DNA of 64,000 bases from Bdellovibrionales bacterium (GCA_018266355.1 JAFEAP010000025.1:124001-188000); one strand, 5' to 3'. Shown: positions 20,112-31,399, counted from the first letter of the stretch. Program-made: numbers and translations. The notes: generated by a model not told the origin, from the letters alone.

Positions 20112-21965
20112 TTATTGAGTCGGAGACGGCTCAGCCGAAACCGAGGCCGGCGAACGCGAGGCGGTCTTGTCGCCTTTGATCCGGCCGTTCTGCACGAGGA
20201 TCGTCCGCATGTTCTCGAGCTTCGCGGCGATCTTGCCTTTTTCCTTGGCCTCCTTGGAGACCGAGACGGCCTTCTCGTAAGTGGCGAAAGCCTTTTCCTG
20301 GAGGTTCGCCCGGGCGTACGCGTCGCCGAGGTGCTCGAGGATCGTGGCTTCGTCGCCGCGGAGGGCGACGGCCTTCTCGAGGACCTTGATCGACTCGCTG
20401 AACTTGCCGCGGACGAAGAGGTGCCAACCCCAGCTGTCGGTGATGAACGCGTTGTTCGGACGCAGCTTCATCGCGAGCTTCAGGTTCTCTTCGGCCTGGT
20501 CGAGGTTCTTGCCGAGGATCGTCCAGGTATAGCCGAGGTAGTTCAAGGCATCGACGTTCTTCGGATTCACGAAAAGGAGCTGCTCCATTTTCGCGAGGCC
20601 CTTCTCGGTTTCTCCGGTCCGGTCGTACAGCGAGCCGAGATAATAGAGGACGCGCTCTTCTTCCGGGAACCGCTTATACGCGCGCTCGAGAGCGGCGATG
20701 GCGGCCGGGAGGTCGTTGCCTTCTTCTTCCATGCTCGCGAGGAAGATGTAGAAGTTCGGGATCTCGGGTTGCTTCGAGATCGCGGTGTTCATCTCGAGCT
20801 TCGCTTCTGCGGTTTTACCCTGGGATTTCAGGATATTCGCCGCATGGAGCTCCGAATCCGTGTACATCTTCGAGGTGCTCGGGACCTTGCGGTATTCGGT
20901 GACGGCTTCGTCGAAACGCTTCAGCTCCTCGTAAAGCGAACCCAGGTAAAAACGGATCCGGTCGGAATCCGGGTTCTTCTGGATCAACGTTTGGAAGGTG
21001 CCGATCGCCTTTTCGTAAGACTTCGTCTCCATATAGACGAGGCCGAGTTTCACTTGGGTGTTCATGTCGGACGGATCCATCGCCTGGACGGCTTCGAGGT
21101 ACGGGATCGCTTGGGTGTACTTCTCGTCCTTCAGGTAGATCGTCGCGATGCGGTTCGCCGCGTTCAGGTCTTGGGAGTCGTCGTAGACTTCCTTGTAGAC
21201 CTTGATCGCGCGTTCGGTCTGCTTCGCTTCCTCGAACATGAATCCGAGGGAGAGCATCGCCTGAGTGAAAGACGGCTTCACGTCGATCGCCTTGCGGTAG
21301 GCCTTCTCGGCCTCCGAGTACTTCGCGGTCTTGTGGTAGGTACGGCCGAGGTAGTACCAGCCGAGCGCCGAATCCGGGTTGTTCTTCACGAACGTCTTCA
21401 TCGTCGCGATCGCTTCGGCGTTCCGGTTCATGTCGAGGAGCGCTTGGGCCTTATAGACCGCGGCTTCTTCGTGGGTCGGGTCGGTTTTCAGGACGGCGTC
21501 GAAGTTCTCGATCGCCTCGCGGTTCTGCTGCGTGTTCGTATAGAGGTTCGCGAGGATCATGCGCGCGTCGTTCGCTGCCGGATCGATCTTGATCGCTTCC
21601 TTGCAGGTCTCCATCGCGGCGGAGAGCATTCCCTTTTTCACGTACTCGTTCGCCAGCCGCGCGTAGACGACGGCGGCCTTCGGATCGTACATGAGCGTGA
21701 GCTTGTATTCTTCGATCGCGCGATCGGGATTACCGTCGTTCGAGTAGGCTTGCGCCATCGCGAAGTGGAAACCCGCGGTCGCATTCACTTGCGCGCTCGT
21801 CGGCATCGCTCGAGGACCCGTCACCGGGTGATCGACGTCCGTCGTTTGGAGGCCCGCCGGCACGCGATTTTCATTTTCCGTCGTGAGCGCTCCTCGATGA
21901 GCGCATCCCGAAGTGGCCGAAAGTATCGAAAGGATTACTGAAATTCGTTTTCCGCTTTGGCGCAT
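20112..21965 (-). CDS. TPR-repeat exported protein
   Basis: A 617-residue protein with an N-terminal export signal ending in SATSGC (a weak lipobox) and at least a dozen tetratricopeptide repeats from about residue 60 to 580, for example AYSNDGNPDRAIEEYKLTL and YYLGRTYHKTAKYSEAEKAY. TPR solenoids bind protein partners, and exported ones in Gram-negatives often assist envelope assembly. ATG at 21965 is preferred because AAGGAA lies upstream and it places the signal peptide at the N-terminus. Head of a likely operon with the LolB-like gene. Confidence 0.88.
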   Translation of the reverse strand: MRQSGKRISVILSILSATSGCAHRGALTTENENRVPAGLQTTDVDHPVTGPRAMPTSAQVNATAGFHFAMAQAYSNDGNPDRAIEEYKLTLMYDPKAAVVYARLANEYVKKGMLSAAMETCKEAIKIDPAANDARMILANLYTNTQQNREAIENFDAVLKTDPTHEEAAVYKAQALLDMNRNAEAIATMKTFVKNNPDSALGWYYLGRTYHKTAKYSEAEKAYRKAIDVKPSFTQAMLSLGFMFEEAKQTERAIKVYKEVYDDSQDLNAANRIATIYLKDEKYTQAIPYLEAVQAMDPSDMNTQVKLGLVYMETKSYEKAIGTFQTLIQKNPDSDRIRFYLGSLYEELKRFDEAVTEYRKVPSTSKMYTDSELHAANILKSQGKTAEAKLEMNTAISKQPEIPNFYIFLASMEEEGNDLPAAIAALERAYKRFPEEERVLYYLGSLYDRTGETEKGLAKMEQLLFVNPKNVDALNYLGYTWTILGKNLDQAEENLKLAMKLRPNNAFITDSWGWHLFVRGKFSESIKVLEKAVALRGDEATILEHLGDAYARANLQEKAFATYEKAVSVSKEAKEKGKIAAKLENMRTILVQNGRIKGDKTASRSPASVSAEPSPTQ

Positions 21966-22001
21966 GAAATGGGGTTCCTTCCCTAAGGGACGGATCGACA
22001 T

Positions 22002-22421
22002 TTCGAAGCAGAAACTGAAACTCGGATTATTCGGCGCGCCTAAAAGCCTTCGGAATCGTTACGTTTTTGACGATTACTTTAGACCCCTTGCGTTTAACGC
22101 GAGTTTATGATGAATACTCGCTGCTCCGCTGTAGAAACGAGTTCTGTGACAATACACGTGTCTTTTCGAAAGAAACGGGTATTGACACACGAAATTAAAA
22201 TCGTTACTCCAGCGGAAGGTAAGGATTGACATCCCGCGTCGGCTCATAGCATCATGCTTTAGCCAAGGGGTTCAAAACCGACTCCGGTGAAACCCGGGCA
22301 AAGTTTCAAAGTTTGTCTGAAGTTTGAAAATAGAAGTGCGGTTCTTAGGGGGCTTTCGGCCAACGCCGGGAAGCAAGGAACCGATGAAGTTTTGGAAAAA
22401 GTGGTTCGACTAGGGGGAATC
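22002..22421 (+). promoter_or_regulatory. gene-free stretch: promoter and structured leader of the PhaR-type gene
   Basis: No gene is seen in this 420-bp region. A promoter-like pair lies at 22226-22231 (TTGACA) and 22250-22255 (CATCAT), 18 bp apart; another TTGACA lies about 40 bp upstream. After it come an inverted repeat TTTCAAA (22304-22310) / TTTGAAA (22323-22329) and a long branched hairpin at 22339-22383. The outer stem CGGTTCTT / AAGGAACCG encloses GCTTTCGGC / GCCGGGAAGC with a CAAC loop. The ATG follows 39 nt later behind AGGGGG. The long untranslated leader could hold a protein operator or an RNA switch; it matches no riboswitch I know. Confidence 0.55.
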
Positions 22422-22784
22422 ATGAAAGAAGTGAAAATCATTAAGCGTTATCAAAATCGCAAACTCTACGACACCCACGAGTCGAGCTATGTGACTCTGG
22501 ACGAGATTGCGAAGATGATTAAGGCTGGCGAAGACCTCCGCGTCATCGACAACAAGACGAAGAACGACATCACGGCTTCGACGCTCACCCAACTTCTCTA
22601 TGAATCCGAGAAGAAGGCGAAGACCCAGCCGTCTACCGAGCTCCTCAAGGAAATCATCCGCCACGGCGATGGCTCCTTCTCGGGCTTCATCCAAGCGAAA
22701 CTCGGCGCCGAATTCGCCAAGTTCAACGTCGCTCCGGCCGCCTCGAACACCGCTTCGATGAGCGCTCCGGCGATGAACAACTAA
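22422..22784 (+). CDS. phaR: PHB/polyhydroxyalkanoate accumulation regulator, PhaR type
   Basis: A 120-residue protein whose first 65 residues match the PhaR N-terminal DNA-binding domain, with the telling words IKRYQNRKLYDT, YVTLDEIAKMIK and VIDNKTKNDIT. PhaR-type regulators repress phasin and PHB genes and bind the polymer. The C-terminal third (Ala/Ser/Met-rich) lacks the second domain of classic PhaR, so the target may differ. No PHB gene is nearby. ATG at 22422 follows AGGGGG. The long structured leader suggests post-transcriptional or auto-control. Confidence 0.85.
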   Translation: MKEVKIIKRYQNRKLYDTHESSYVTLDEIAKMIKAGEDLRVIDNKTKNDITASTLTQLLYESEKKAKTQPSTELLKEIIRHGDGSFSGFIQAKLGAEFAKFNVAPAASNTASMSAPAMNN

Positions 22785-22846
22785 GCCGTCTTCCGACGAC
22801 TTAGCCGGTGAAGGTTCGCCCTCCACCGTTTCGCTAAAAAGCTTCA

Positions 22847-22889
22847 ACCCCGATCGCTCTGTCTCGAGCGGTCGGGGTTTTGCTTTTTT
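22847..22889 (+). terminator. rho-independent terminator after phaR
   Basis: Twelve-bp stem CCCCGATCGCTC / GAGCGGTCGGGG with a short loop (one G-T pair), followed by TTTTGCTTTTTT. Ends the phaR transcript. Confidence 0.92.
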
Positions 22890-23002
22890 CCGGCCTTTTC
22901 ACGGGTTTCGTCAGAAAACTGACTTCTTCCGCGCTGCGAGAATTTCCCTTACACTAGAAGACGGCCCTCAAGACGAGGGCGACACGAACACGGAGGTTTC
23001 CG

Positions 23003-23713
23003 ATGAAGTTTTCCGCCCCGCTCGCCCTCGCGACGCTCTCGACCCTGCTCCTCACCGCGAACGGATTCGCGAGCACCTGGACGGACGACGACTCCTGGAA
23101 AACCTCTTCCCCGTATTATTACGGCGACTCGAACGCTCCCGCGTATAGCGACTCGGACCGCGCGCGCGATTCCGGCCGGAACCAATCCACCCGCCGCCGT
23201 GCTCGGGCCCGCACGAACCGCGAGCTGAGCCCGTTCGCTCCCGAATCGAACAACGTCTCGCTCGACGTCGGCCAGAACTTCCTCGTCGGCAGCGACTTCC
23301 AAGACGCGATCGGCCTCGCCGGGACTTACACCTACGGCGTCAGCCGACGGCTCGCGCTCAGTACCTCGCTGGGCTATTCGAGCCATTCGAACGGCCAATT
23401 CTCGAAACTCGGTTTCCTCGTCGGCCCGCGATTGAACCTCGCCGCTTACGACCGGATCATCCCCTACGTGAACGGTGGCCTCGGTTTCTTCCGCGCGAGC
23501 CGCGAAGTGAATCCGAACGTCTCGATCTCGGGCACGATGTTCGGTCTTTCGTTCGGCGGCGGCGCGGATCTCCAACTCACCCGCGAAACCTTCTTCGGCG
23601 CTTCGATCGCCTATAACGAGCTCTTCGGCACGAAGCAGGACACGACGATCGGCCAGGTCGATATCGCCGGTAACTTCGTGACCTTCATGGCTCACGTCGG
23701 CTACACGTTTTAA
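23003..23713 (+). CDS. small outer-membrane beta-barrel protein
   Basis: A 236-residue protein with a cleavable signal peptide (cut near GFAS). A Tyr/Ser/Asp/Arg-rich linker (residues 25-75) leads into about eight amphipathic strands such as LALSTSLGYSS and IIPYVNGGLGFF, ending in an aromatic residue (VGYTF), the classic barrel C-terminal signature. This is the OmpA/OmpW-like 8-strand class. GGAGG precedes the ATG. Function beyond the barrel fold is not evident. Confidence 0.85.
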   Translation: MKFSAPLALATLSTLLLTANGFASTWTDDDSWKTSSPYYYGDSNAPAYSDSDRARDSGRNQSTRRRARARTNRELSPFAPESNNVSLDVGQNFLVGSDFQDAIGLAGTYTYGVSRRLALSTSLGYSSHSNGQFSKLGFLVGPRLNLAAYDRIIPYVNGGLGFFRASREVNPNVSISGTMFGLSFGGGADLQLTRETFFGASIAYNELFGTKQDTTIGQVDIAGNFVTFMAHVGYTF

Positions 23714-23750
23714 GGTCGTAAGTCGGCTCGTTCCGCAGGGACGAGCTGTT

Positions 23751-24632
23751 CTAGGCCTTTGATTCCGCGATCATCTTCCGGAGTTCGTCCGCGCTCGCGC
23801 GGTATTCCTTCTCGCAGAAGTCGCACTTCACGACGGCCTCGCCGACCTCGTCGATCATCGCCTGGAGTTCGGACGCGCCGACGAGGGTGAGCGCTCGGCG
23901 CATGCGGGCCTCGGAACACGTGCACTGCGCTTTCAGCGGCTTCTTCTCGAGAATCACGAACTGCATGTTCTGGAAGATCGTCGCGAGGATCGCGATCGGT
24001 TCGCTGCCCGCGGCGATATCGCGCGCGAGGTTCGACATGTGGGTCACTTGGTTCTCGATCTCGCGGATCTCCGCGTCGGTCGCTCCAGGCATCGCTTGGA
24101 CGAGGAACCCTCCGGCGGTCGCGAGTTTCCCCTCGGAATCGAGATTTACCGCGATCCCCACTGCGGACGGGACCTGCTCGCTCTGGGACCAGTAAAACGT
24201 GAGGTCTTTCGCCAGGTGGCCGGTCACGAGCGGAACGGTACCGATGTACGGTTCGGCGCCTTTCTGGTCGTCGCGCTTCCGCAGCACGGAGAGCGTGCCT
24301 TTTCCCCACGGGCCGTCGCCGGTCAGATCGTAGTTCTGGATCGCCGACTGCGGGTTCGGAACGACGTAGCCGCGGATCGTGCCGTCGGGATACGCGTCCA
24401 CGAGGGCCTGTTTCACGCCGCCGTCACCCTTGATGTTCAGGTTCATCCGCTCGCCCGCCTTGCAGTAGGAGGCGAGGATAAAGCCGGCGACGAGCGCCTC
24501 ACCGAAGGCCTGGGCCGGCTCGCCGGAGAGCTGGTGGACGGTCGCGAGTTCTCGCGCGAGTTCGCTGCAGGAGATCGCGACCCCCCGGAGGGTTCCGGAA
24601 TTCGAGATGCACTTTTGCCAGAGGTCACTCAT
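23751..24632 (-). CDS. hslO: redox-regulated holdase chaperone Hsp33
   Basis: A 293-residue protein with the Hsp33 core (SGEPAQAFGEALVAGFILAS, then the NLNIKGDG type of strand) and the C-terminal zinc redox switch CTC ... CDFC, where the two CxC/CxxC pairs hold zinc when reduced. Oxidation releases the zinc and turns on holdase activity in the cytoplasm. ATG at 24632 matches the family start better than one 17 codons upstream, although neither has a strong ribosome site. Confidence 0.93.
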   Translation of the reverse strand: MSDLWQKCISNSGTLRGVAISCSELARELATVHQLSGEPAQAFGEALVAGFILASYCKAGERMNLNIKGDGGVKQALVDAYPDGTIRGYVVPNPQSAIQNYDLTGDGPWGKGTLSVLRKRDDQKGAEPYIGTVPLVTGHLAKDLTFYWSQSEQVPSAVGIAVNLDSEGKLATAGGFLVQAMPGATDAEIREIENQVTHMSNLARDIAAGSEPIAILATIFQNMQFVILEKKPLKAQCTCSEARMRRALTLVGASELQAMIDEVGEAVVKCDFCEKEYRASADELRKMIAESKA

Positions 24633-24714
24633 GGAGAAACGGTACCTTCGCGAATTTCGATCGTGGGCGCAAGCATCATTCACTAACCATTTGAATTTAC
24701 TAAGTTTTTAAGGC

Positions 24715-24743
24715 GTGACTTTTTTCCTGAACCCTCGTATAAC
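24715..24743 (+). promoter_or_regulatory. promoter for the 165-aa secreted protein
   Basis: GTGACT at 24715-24720 and TATAAC at 24738-24743 are separated by 17 bp, about 130 bp upstream of the GTG start. Good match to a housekeeping promoter. Confidence 0.6.
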
Positions 24744-24873
24744 GCGTCGTATTACTTCTCCCCCGAAGGGGATACGCGCTTCCGAGATGCCGTCCGGGTT
24801 CCGAGTCGTCGGGACCCGGACGACCTCGAAAGACGAAGTGAAAACCGAAATTCAGTCCCAAACGGAGTCTCTC

Positions 24874-25371
24874 GTGAAAAAATCCACTCTCGCTCTCCTG
24901 CCGATCGCCGCGCTCGCCCTCGTCGGAACCGCTTCCGCGAGCTGCCCGCAGATCGAAGGCAAGTACACGTATTCCTGCGCCGTCCAGAAAGACGAGAAAT
25001 CCGACTTCGCGACCGTCCTCGAGGTCACCGGCGAGATGCTGGTCCAGCAGAAGGGTTGCGACTCGTACACCTTCGTCAATTCGAAGACCGCGGTCCAAGA
25101 AGATTTCGAGCTCCTCGACGTGACGACCGACGACGAACGCAGCGAAGCGAACATCCGCAAGTCGAATTCCGACGTGATCAAGTTCAAGACGATCGCGCAC
25201 GCGCGCTCGAAGAACTACGGCGTCGAAAGCCTCACCGCGAACGTGACGAAAGTCACGATCCGGAAGAAGAAGTACGGCTTCTCGCTCGCCGGCAAGGAAC
25301 GCTCCCGCATCCTCGGCATCTTCGGCAAACGCCACTCGAAGTTCAGCTGCCGCTTTACGGACGAACGCTAA
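24874..25371 (+). CDS. small secreted protein of unknown function
   Basis: A 165-residue protein starting with GTG at 24874, chosen because CGGAG lies 7 nt before and it places a clean signal peptide (cut after ASA) at the N-terminus. The mature protein is beta-rich with four cysteines (SCPQ, YSCAV, GCDSY, FSCRF) that could make two disulfides, and a basic C-terminus. I do not recognise the family. It is followed by a strong shared terminator. Confidence 0.8.
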   Translation: MKKSTLALLPIAALALVGTASASCPQIEGKYTYSCAVQKDEKSDFATVLEVTGEMLVQQKGCDSYTFVNSKTAVQEDFELLDVTTDDERSEANIRKSNSDVIKFKTIAHARSKNYGVESLTANVTKVTIRKKKYGFSLAGKERSRILGIFGKRHSKFSCRFTDER

Positions 25372-25422
25372 CGCGAGTCCATCACGTCGAAGCGAACGAA
25401 AGTTCCCCGACGTCCCCAAAGA

Positions 25423-25466
25423 AAAGGCCCGGTTCGGATCTCCGAACCGGGCCTTTCTATTTCTTA
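25423..25466. terminator. bidirectional terminator between the secreted protein gene and groEL
   Basis: Sixteen-bp perfect stem AAAGGCCCGGTTCGGA / TCCGAACCGGGCCTTT with a 2-nt apex gap. T-rich tails on both strands let it end both the rightward gene and the leftward groESL transcript. Confidence 0.92.
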
Positions 25467-25480
25467 CCGAGGAGCTCGGA

Positions 25481-27447
<1,967 letters not shown>

Positions 27448-27484
27448 AGGTTACTGACCTCCTGAAAATTTAGGTTACGACGGT

Positions 27485-27512
27485 ATAATGGTTTCACCCC
27501 CTCCTCTGTCAA
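27485..27512 (-). promoter_or_regulatory. groESL promoter
   Basis: On the minus strand, TTGACA (27507-27512) and CATTAT (27485-27490) are 16 bp apart, just upstream of groES. No CIRCE element (TTAGCACTC-N9-GAGTGCTAA) is visible, so HrcA control is not supported here. Confidence 0.55.
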
Positions 27513-27589
27513 ATCGAAACCCCGGAAAAATCCGAAAAACCCGAGAAATTCCGATACTTTACGCATCGCATCCTCAACCCTCCTCGTGG

Positions 27590-27618
27590 TTGACATGGAG
27601 TGTCGATGGGCGTATTCC
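27590..27618 (+). promoter_or_regulatory. candidate promoter for the 218-aa protein
   Basis: TTGACA at 27590-27595 and TATTCC at 27613-27618, 17 bp apart. A GC-rich hairpin GCGGGC-GGGG-GCCCGC (27638-27653) lies in the leader before the ATG. Confidence 0.4.
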
Positions 27619-27679
27619 TAACCCCGTTTTGGAAGCCGCGGGCGGGGGCCCGCTTAAGCACCGGTATTTAGGGGGTTTT

Positions 27680-28336
27680 ATGCTTTTTTCGTCTCTTTCG
27701 TGGGTGATGCTCACACTCACGCTTCTCGTCGCCCTTCCGGGCGCGCTCGCTTCGTCGTCTCCGAAGCGCTCGAAAAAGGCCTCGTCGAAAAAAGTGAATC
27801 CGGAAGTCTATCCGGCGATGGAAGGCGAAGACCTCATTACGACCTCGACATCGATTCCGACGAAAAAGCCGGCCAAACTGGCCGCGAAAACGGCGCCGAA
27901 AATGCCGAATAAACGGGTCCAAACCATCGGCTCGAATCCCCAGAGCCTCGGCTCCCCCGCGCCGATCTCCGCTCCTGCTTCCGAACAAGCCGCTTACGTC
28001 GTGACCTCCGCCGACCCGGTCCTCTCCGCCGCGAAGGCCGCGACGAAATTCGACGAAGTGCCGGCGGATAAACGTCCGCAGGTCCTCAAACGCATGCAGC
28101 TCTGCGAACACCTCTTTCAGGAAACCGGCCGCGCGTACGACTACCGCACGTTGACGACCGCCGAGCTCGAAAAAGAACTCGCCGACGTCCGTGCGACGAA
28201 CGCGGCGCCGATCGCCTCGGCCGCCACGGCGATCGAAACCGCTCCGGCCGCCGGCGCCTCCGAGAATACGACCGTCGTGAAGCCGATCGAATTACCGGAA
28301 GTAGGGTCCGATCCGATCCTCGACTCGCAGGAATAG
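27680..28336 (+). CDS. exported Ala/Pro/Ser-rich protein, unrecognised
   Basis: A 218-residue protein starting at ATG 27680 with a signal peptide (VMLTLTLLVALPGALAS). A Lys/Ser/Pro-rich disordered region follows to about residue 110. One short helical block (PADKRPQVLKRMQLCEHLFQ) looks ordered, and then comes an Ala/Thr-rich tail. Probably periplasmic or envelope associated. No domain is recognised. Upstream in-frame codons are ignored because they precede the signal peptide and lack a ribosome site. Confidence 0.7.
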   Translation: MLFSSLSWVMLTLTLLVALPGALASSSPKRSKKASSKKVNPEVYPAMEGEDLITTSTSIPTKKPAKLAAKTAPKMPNKRVQTIGSNPQSLGSPAPISAPASEQAAYVVTSADPVLSAAKAATKFDEVPADKRPQVLKRMQLCEHLFQETGRAYDYRTLTTAELEKELADVRATNAAPIASAATAIETAPAAGASENTTVVKPIELPEVGSDPILDSQE

Positions 28337-28375
28337 CGTAGAAAACGCGCCGCCTCCGGCGTTAGGCTCGGCCTT

Positions 28376-31309
28376 ATGCGCATGAAGCCAAGTTACGTCG
28401 GTGGGTCGTTTTCCGTTCTTTTCCTTTTCGCCGCGAGTCTCTTCGGCTGCGCCGGCGCCTCGAACGGAGTGCGCATGGCCGGCGACGCGACGCTCTCGTT
28501 CTCGGAAGAGACGCGGATCTCGAATATCCGCCAGCTCACCTTCGGCGGCACGAACGCGGAAGCGTACTGGTCTTACGACGGCCGCTACCTGACCTTCCAA
28601 CACTCCGGCGAGGACGCGAAGTGCGATCAGATCTTCAAGATGGGCGCCGACGGCCGGAACCGGATCCGCATCTCGAACGGACTCGGACGCACGACCTGCT
28701 CGTTCTTCACCCCGGACGACGATCACATCATTTTCTCGAGCACCCAAAGCGGCGGCCGCGAATGCCCGGCCGAGCCGGACAAGTCGAAGGGCTATGTTTG
28801 GGCCCTTTACCCGTCCTACCAGTTCTATCGCGCGACCTCCGAAAGCAAGGACATGATTCCGATCGAACCGGGCGCGCCCTCCGCGTACAACGCCGAGATG
28901 GTGACGTGTAAGAACGGCGCCGTAATCTTCACTTCCGACCGAGGCGGCGACCTCGACCTCTACACCGGCCGGCTCGACGGATCCGGGATGGTCGTCGGCG
29001 TGAAACAGATCACGAAGACGCTCGGCTACGACGGCGGAGCTTTTTTCTCGCCGGACTGCAAGCGCATCGTGTGGCGCGCCTCGCGCCCGCGCCCCGGACG
29101 CGAAACGAACGAATACCTCGACCTCCTCGCGAAACACCTGATCAAACCGACGGAACTCGAGATCTGGACGGCGAATGCCGACGGATCGGACGCGAAGCAG
29201 ATCACGAAACTCGGCGCCGCGACCTTCGCGCCGTATTTCACCCCGGACGGCAACCACGTGATCTTCTCTTCGAACTACGGCTCGCCGGGCGGCCGTCAGT
29301 TCAGCATCTTCATGGTCCGCACGAACGGGACCGAGCTCGAGAAGGTGACTTATTCGAACTCCTTCGACAGCTTCCCGATGTTCTCTCCCGACGGAAAGTA
29401 CCTCGCGTTCTCCTCGTCGCGGAACGCGCGCAAGGCCCACGAATCGAACGTTTTCGTCGCGGATTGGAACCCGCGCGCTCCGGGACCGATCATCACCGAC
29501 GACGACGCGAATCCGGTGAACCGGTGGTACGTCGTCGATCGCGAGCTTTCGTCGCCCGACATGGAAGGCCGCGGGATCGGAACGGAAGGACTCCAGCGCG
29601 CGGAAACCTACGCGGCGGATCTTTTCCAGAAAGCCGGCATCCGCGAAATGAATCCGCCGGGCGGCGGCGTGATGGGCTTCGGCGAGGAGATCAAAGGCTA
29701 CGAGCACGAAATCGAGATCGTCCGCGGAGTCGAACTTTCCGCGTCCGGGACGTCGCTCAAGGCCGACTGGCGCCCGATGAAAGTGAAGGAGGAATACGCC
29801 CCGGCGTCCTTCTCCGGCCAAGGCTCGCTCGCGGGTAAGATCATGGACGTCGGTTACGGCATCGTCGCGCCGGAACTCGGCGTCGACGACTACGAAGGCA
29901 AGAACATCAAGGGCAAGGTCGCGCTCGTCCGTCGCGGCGTCGCGAAAGGCTTGAACCTCTCCGTCGCCCAGGAAGCGACCTACGGCGACCTCCGTTACAA
30001 GGCGTTCCTCGCCCGCGAACGCGGGGCGACCGCCGTAGCCTTTTGGGAACCGGAAACCTCGGACGACCAAAAATCCGAGAACCTGATGGCCTCGCTCGAG
30101 TCTTCGAACTCGACGGTTTCCGCGGACGCGGGAATTCCCGTGATCTTCGTCAGCCGCAAGATCGCGCGTGACTGGATCGGCGCTCCGAAGCCGGTCGCCC
30201 TCGCGGGTAAGATCGCGCTCGAGAACAAGAAAATCTCGGCTTCGAACATCGTCGGGATCATGGGCTCGGACGCCGCTTGCCGCGCCGGGCATCCCGTCGT
30301 CATCGGCGCCCACCTCGATCACCTCGGGTACGGCGGCGAGAACTCCCTCGAAGGCACGAGCGCGCGGGTGATCCACCCGGGTGCGGACGATAACGCCTCG
30401 GGCGTCGCCTCGATCCTCGAAGCGGCCCGCACCGTCGGGAAAGCGCTGAAGGAAGGCAAAGCGACCGGGTGTTACCTTTTCGCGGCCTTCACCGCCGAGG
30501 AAAGCGGCGTGATCGGCAGCTCGCGTTTCGTCGATCTCCTCCGAAAGAAGAAGATCCACCCGAAGGCGATGCTGAACCTCGATATGGTCGGACGCATGAC
30601 GGGCAATCGCCTCGCGGTCTTCGGAGCGGACACGGCCTCGGAGTGGAAGAAAATCGTGAAGCGGAATTGCGACGCGAACGTCCTCACGTGCGAGGCCGGC
30701 GGCGACGGCTATGGCCCGAGCGATCACATGCCGTTCTACCTCGCGCGCGTGCCGGTGCTGCACTTCTTCACCGGCGCCCACGCCGATTATCACCGGTCCT
30801 CGGATACGTCCGATAAGATCAACCCGGTCGGCGGCGTCCAAATCGGTCAACTCGTCGGGCAGATCGCGATCGAAGTCGCGAACCGCGACACCGTACTGAA
30901 CTACGTGAAGAAATCGGGCGCGAGCACGATGGCCGCGATCCAATCGCGGTCGCACGGAGACGGAAAAGGATTCGGCGCCTACCTCGGCACGATCCCGAAC
31001 TACACCAGGATGAACGGCGCCGCCGAGGGCGAAGAGGTGAAGGGCGTGATCCTTTCCGGCGCGCGCGACGGCAGCCCGGCGGCCGAAGGGGGCGTGAAGG
31101 AAGACGACGTGGTGGTCGGCATCACGGTGCTCGACGAAGCCCCCGGTTTCGCGGCCGCGCGGCCGAAAAAATCGGAGATCCAATCGCTCCAGGACTACAC
31201 CTTCGTGCTCAAGAGCCTGAAGCCCGGCATGCGCATCAAGATGCACGTCTGGCGGAAGGGCAAGATCGTCGATCTGCCGATCACCGTCGGCCGCAAAGCC
31301 AAGAGCTAA
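28376..31309 (+). CDS. lipoprotein with TolB-like propeller, M28 metallopeptidase and PDZ domain
   Basis: A 977-residue protein. Residues 1-25 are a lipoprotein signal with a good lipobox (SLFGC). Residues 50-370 hold repeats of the TolB/PD40 propeller (YWSYDGRYLTFQ, FFTPDDDHIIFSS, FSPDGKYLAFSSS). A PA-like insert follows near 500-600. An M28 zinc aminopeptidase domain (about 620-850) has metal and catalytic residues in GAHLDHLG, GADDNASG, TAEESGVIG, NLDMVGR and HADYHRSSD. A C-terminal PDZ domain (about 870-970) closes it. It probably trims peptides at the cell surface or in the periplasm, with propeller and PDZ selecting substrates. A strong terminator follows. Confidence 0.92.
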   Translation: MRMKPSYVGGSFSVLFLFAASLFGCAGASNGVRMAGDATLSFSEETRISNIRQLTFGGTNAEAYWSYDGRYLTFQHSGEDAKCDQIFKMGADGRNRIRISNGLGRTTCSFFTPDDDHIIFSSTQSGGRECPAEPDKSKGYVWALYPSYQFYRATSESKDMIPIEPGAPSAYNAEMVTCKNGAVIFTSDRGGDLDLYTGRLDGSGMVVGVKQITKTLGYDGGAFFSPDCKRIVWRASRPRPGRETNEYLDLLAKHLIKPTELEIWTANADGSDAKQITKLGAATFAPYFTPDGNHVIFSSNYGSPGGRQFSIFMVRTNGTELEKVTYSNSFDSFPMFSPDGKYLAFSSSRNARKAHESNVFVADWNPRAPGPIITDDDANPVNRWYVVDRELSSPDMEGRGIGTEGLQRAETYAADLFQKAGIREMNPPGGGVMGFGEEIKGYEHEIEIVRGVELSASGTSLKADWRPMKVKEEYAPASFSGQGSLAGKIMDVGYGIVAPELGVDDYEGKNIKGKVALVRRGVAKGLNLSVAQEATYGDLRYKAFLARERGATAVAFWEPETSDDQKSENLMASLESSNSTVSADAGIPVIFVSRKIARDWIGAPKPVALAGKIALENKKISASNIVGIMGSDAACRAGHPVVIGAHLDHLGYGGENSLEGTSARVIHPGADDNASGVASILEAARTVGKALKEGKATGCYLFAAFTAEESGVIGSSRFVDLLRKKKIHPKAMLNLDMVGRMTGNRLAVFGADTASEWKKIVKRNCDANVLTCEAGGDGYGPSDHMPFYLARVPVLHFFTGAHADYHRSSDTSDKINPVGGVQIGQLVGQIAIEVANRDTVLNYVKKSGASTMAAIQSRSHGDGKGFGAYLGTIPNYTRMNGAAEGEEVKGVILSGARDGSPAAEGGVKEDDVVVGITVLDEAPGFAAARPKKSEIQSLQDYTFVLKSLKPGMRIKMHVWRKGKIVDLPITVGRKAKS

Positions 31310-31344
31310 ACAAAAGCGCGGAAATCCCGCGATTTGAAAAATAG

Positions 31345-31379
31345 AAACCCCGCGTCAGAATCGGACGCGGGGTTTTTTC
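31345..31379 (+). terminator. rho-independent terminator after the M28 lipoprotein gene
   Basis: AAACCCCGCGTC / GACGCGGGGTTT stem with a 7-nt loop and T6 run, 36 bp after the stop codon. Confidence 0.93.
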
Positions 31380-31399
31380 TTGCCGATACCCGTGAAGTT

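Noticed and set aside
22255..22390. GEMM (cyclic-di-GMP) or similar riboswitch in the phaR leader
   Set aside because: The GGGCAAA-like word is present, but GGGACGCAAAGCC and the tetraloop-receptor pattern are not.
27448..27520. CIRCE operator for HrcA at groESL
   Set aside because: No TTAGCACTC-N9-GAGTGCTAA sequence was found.
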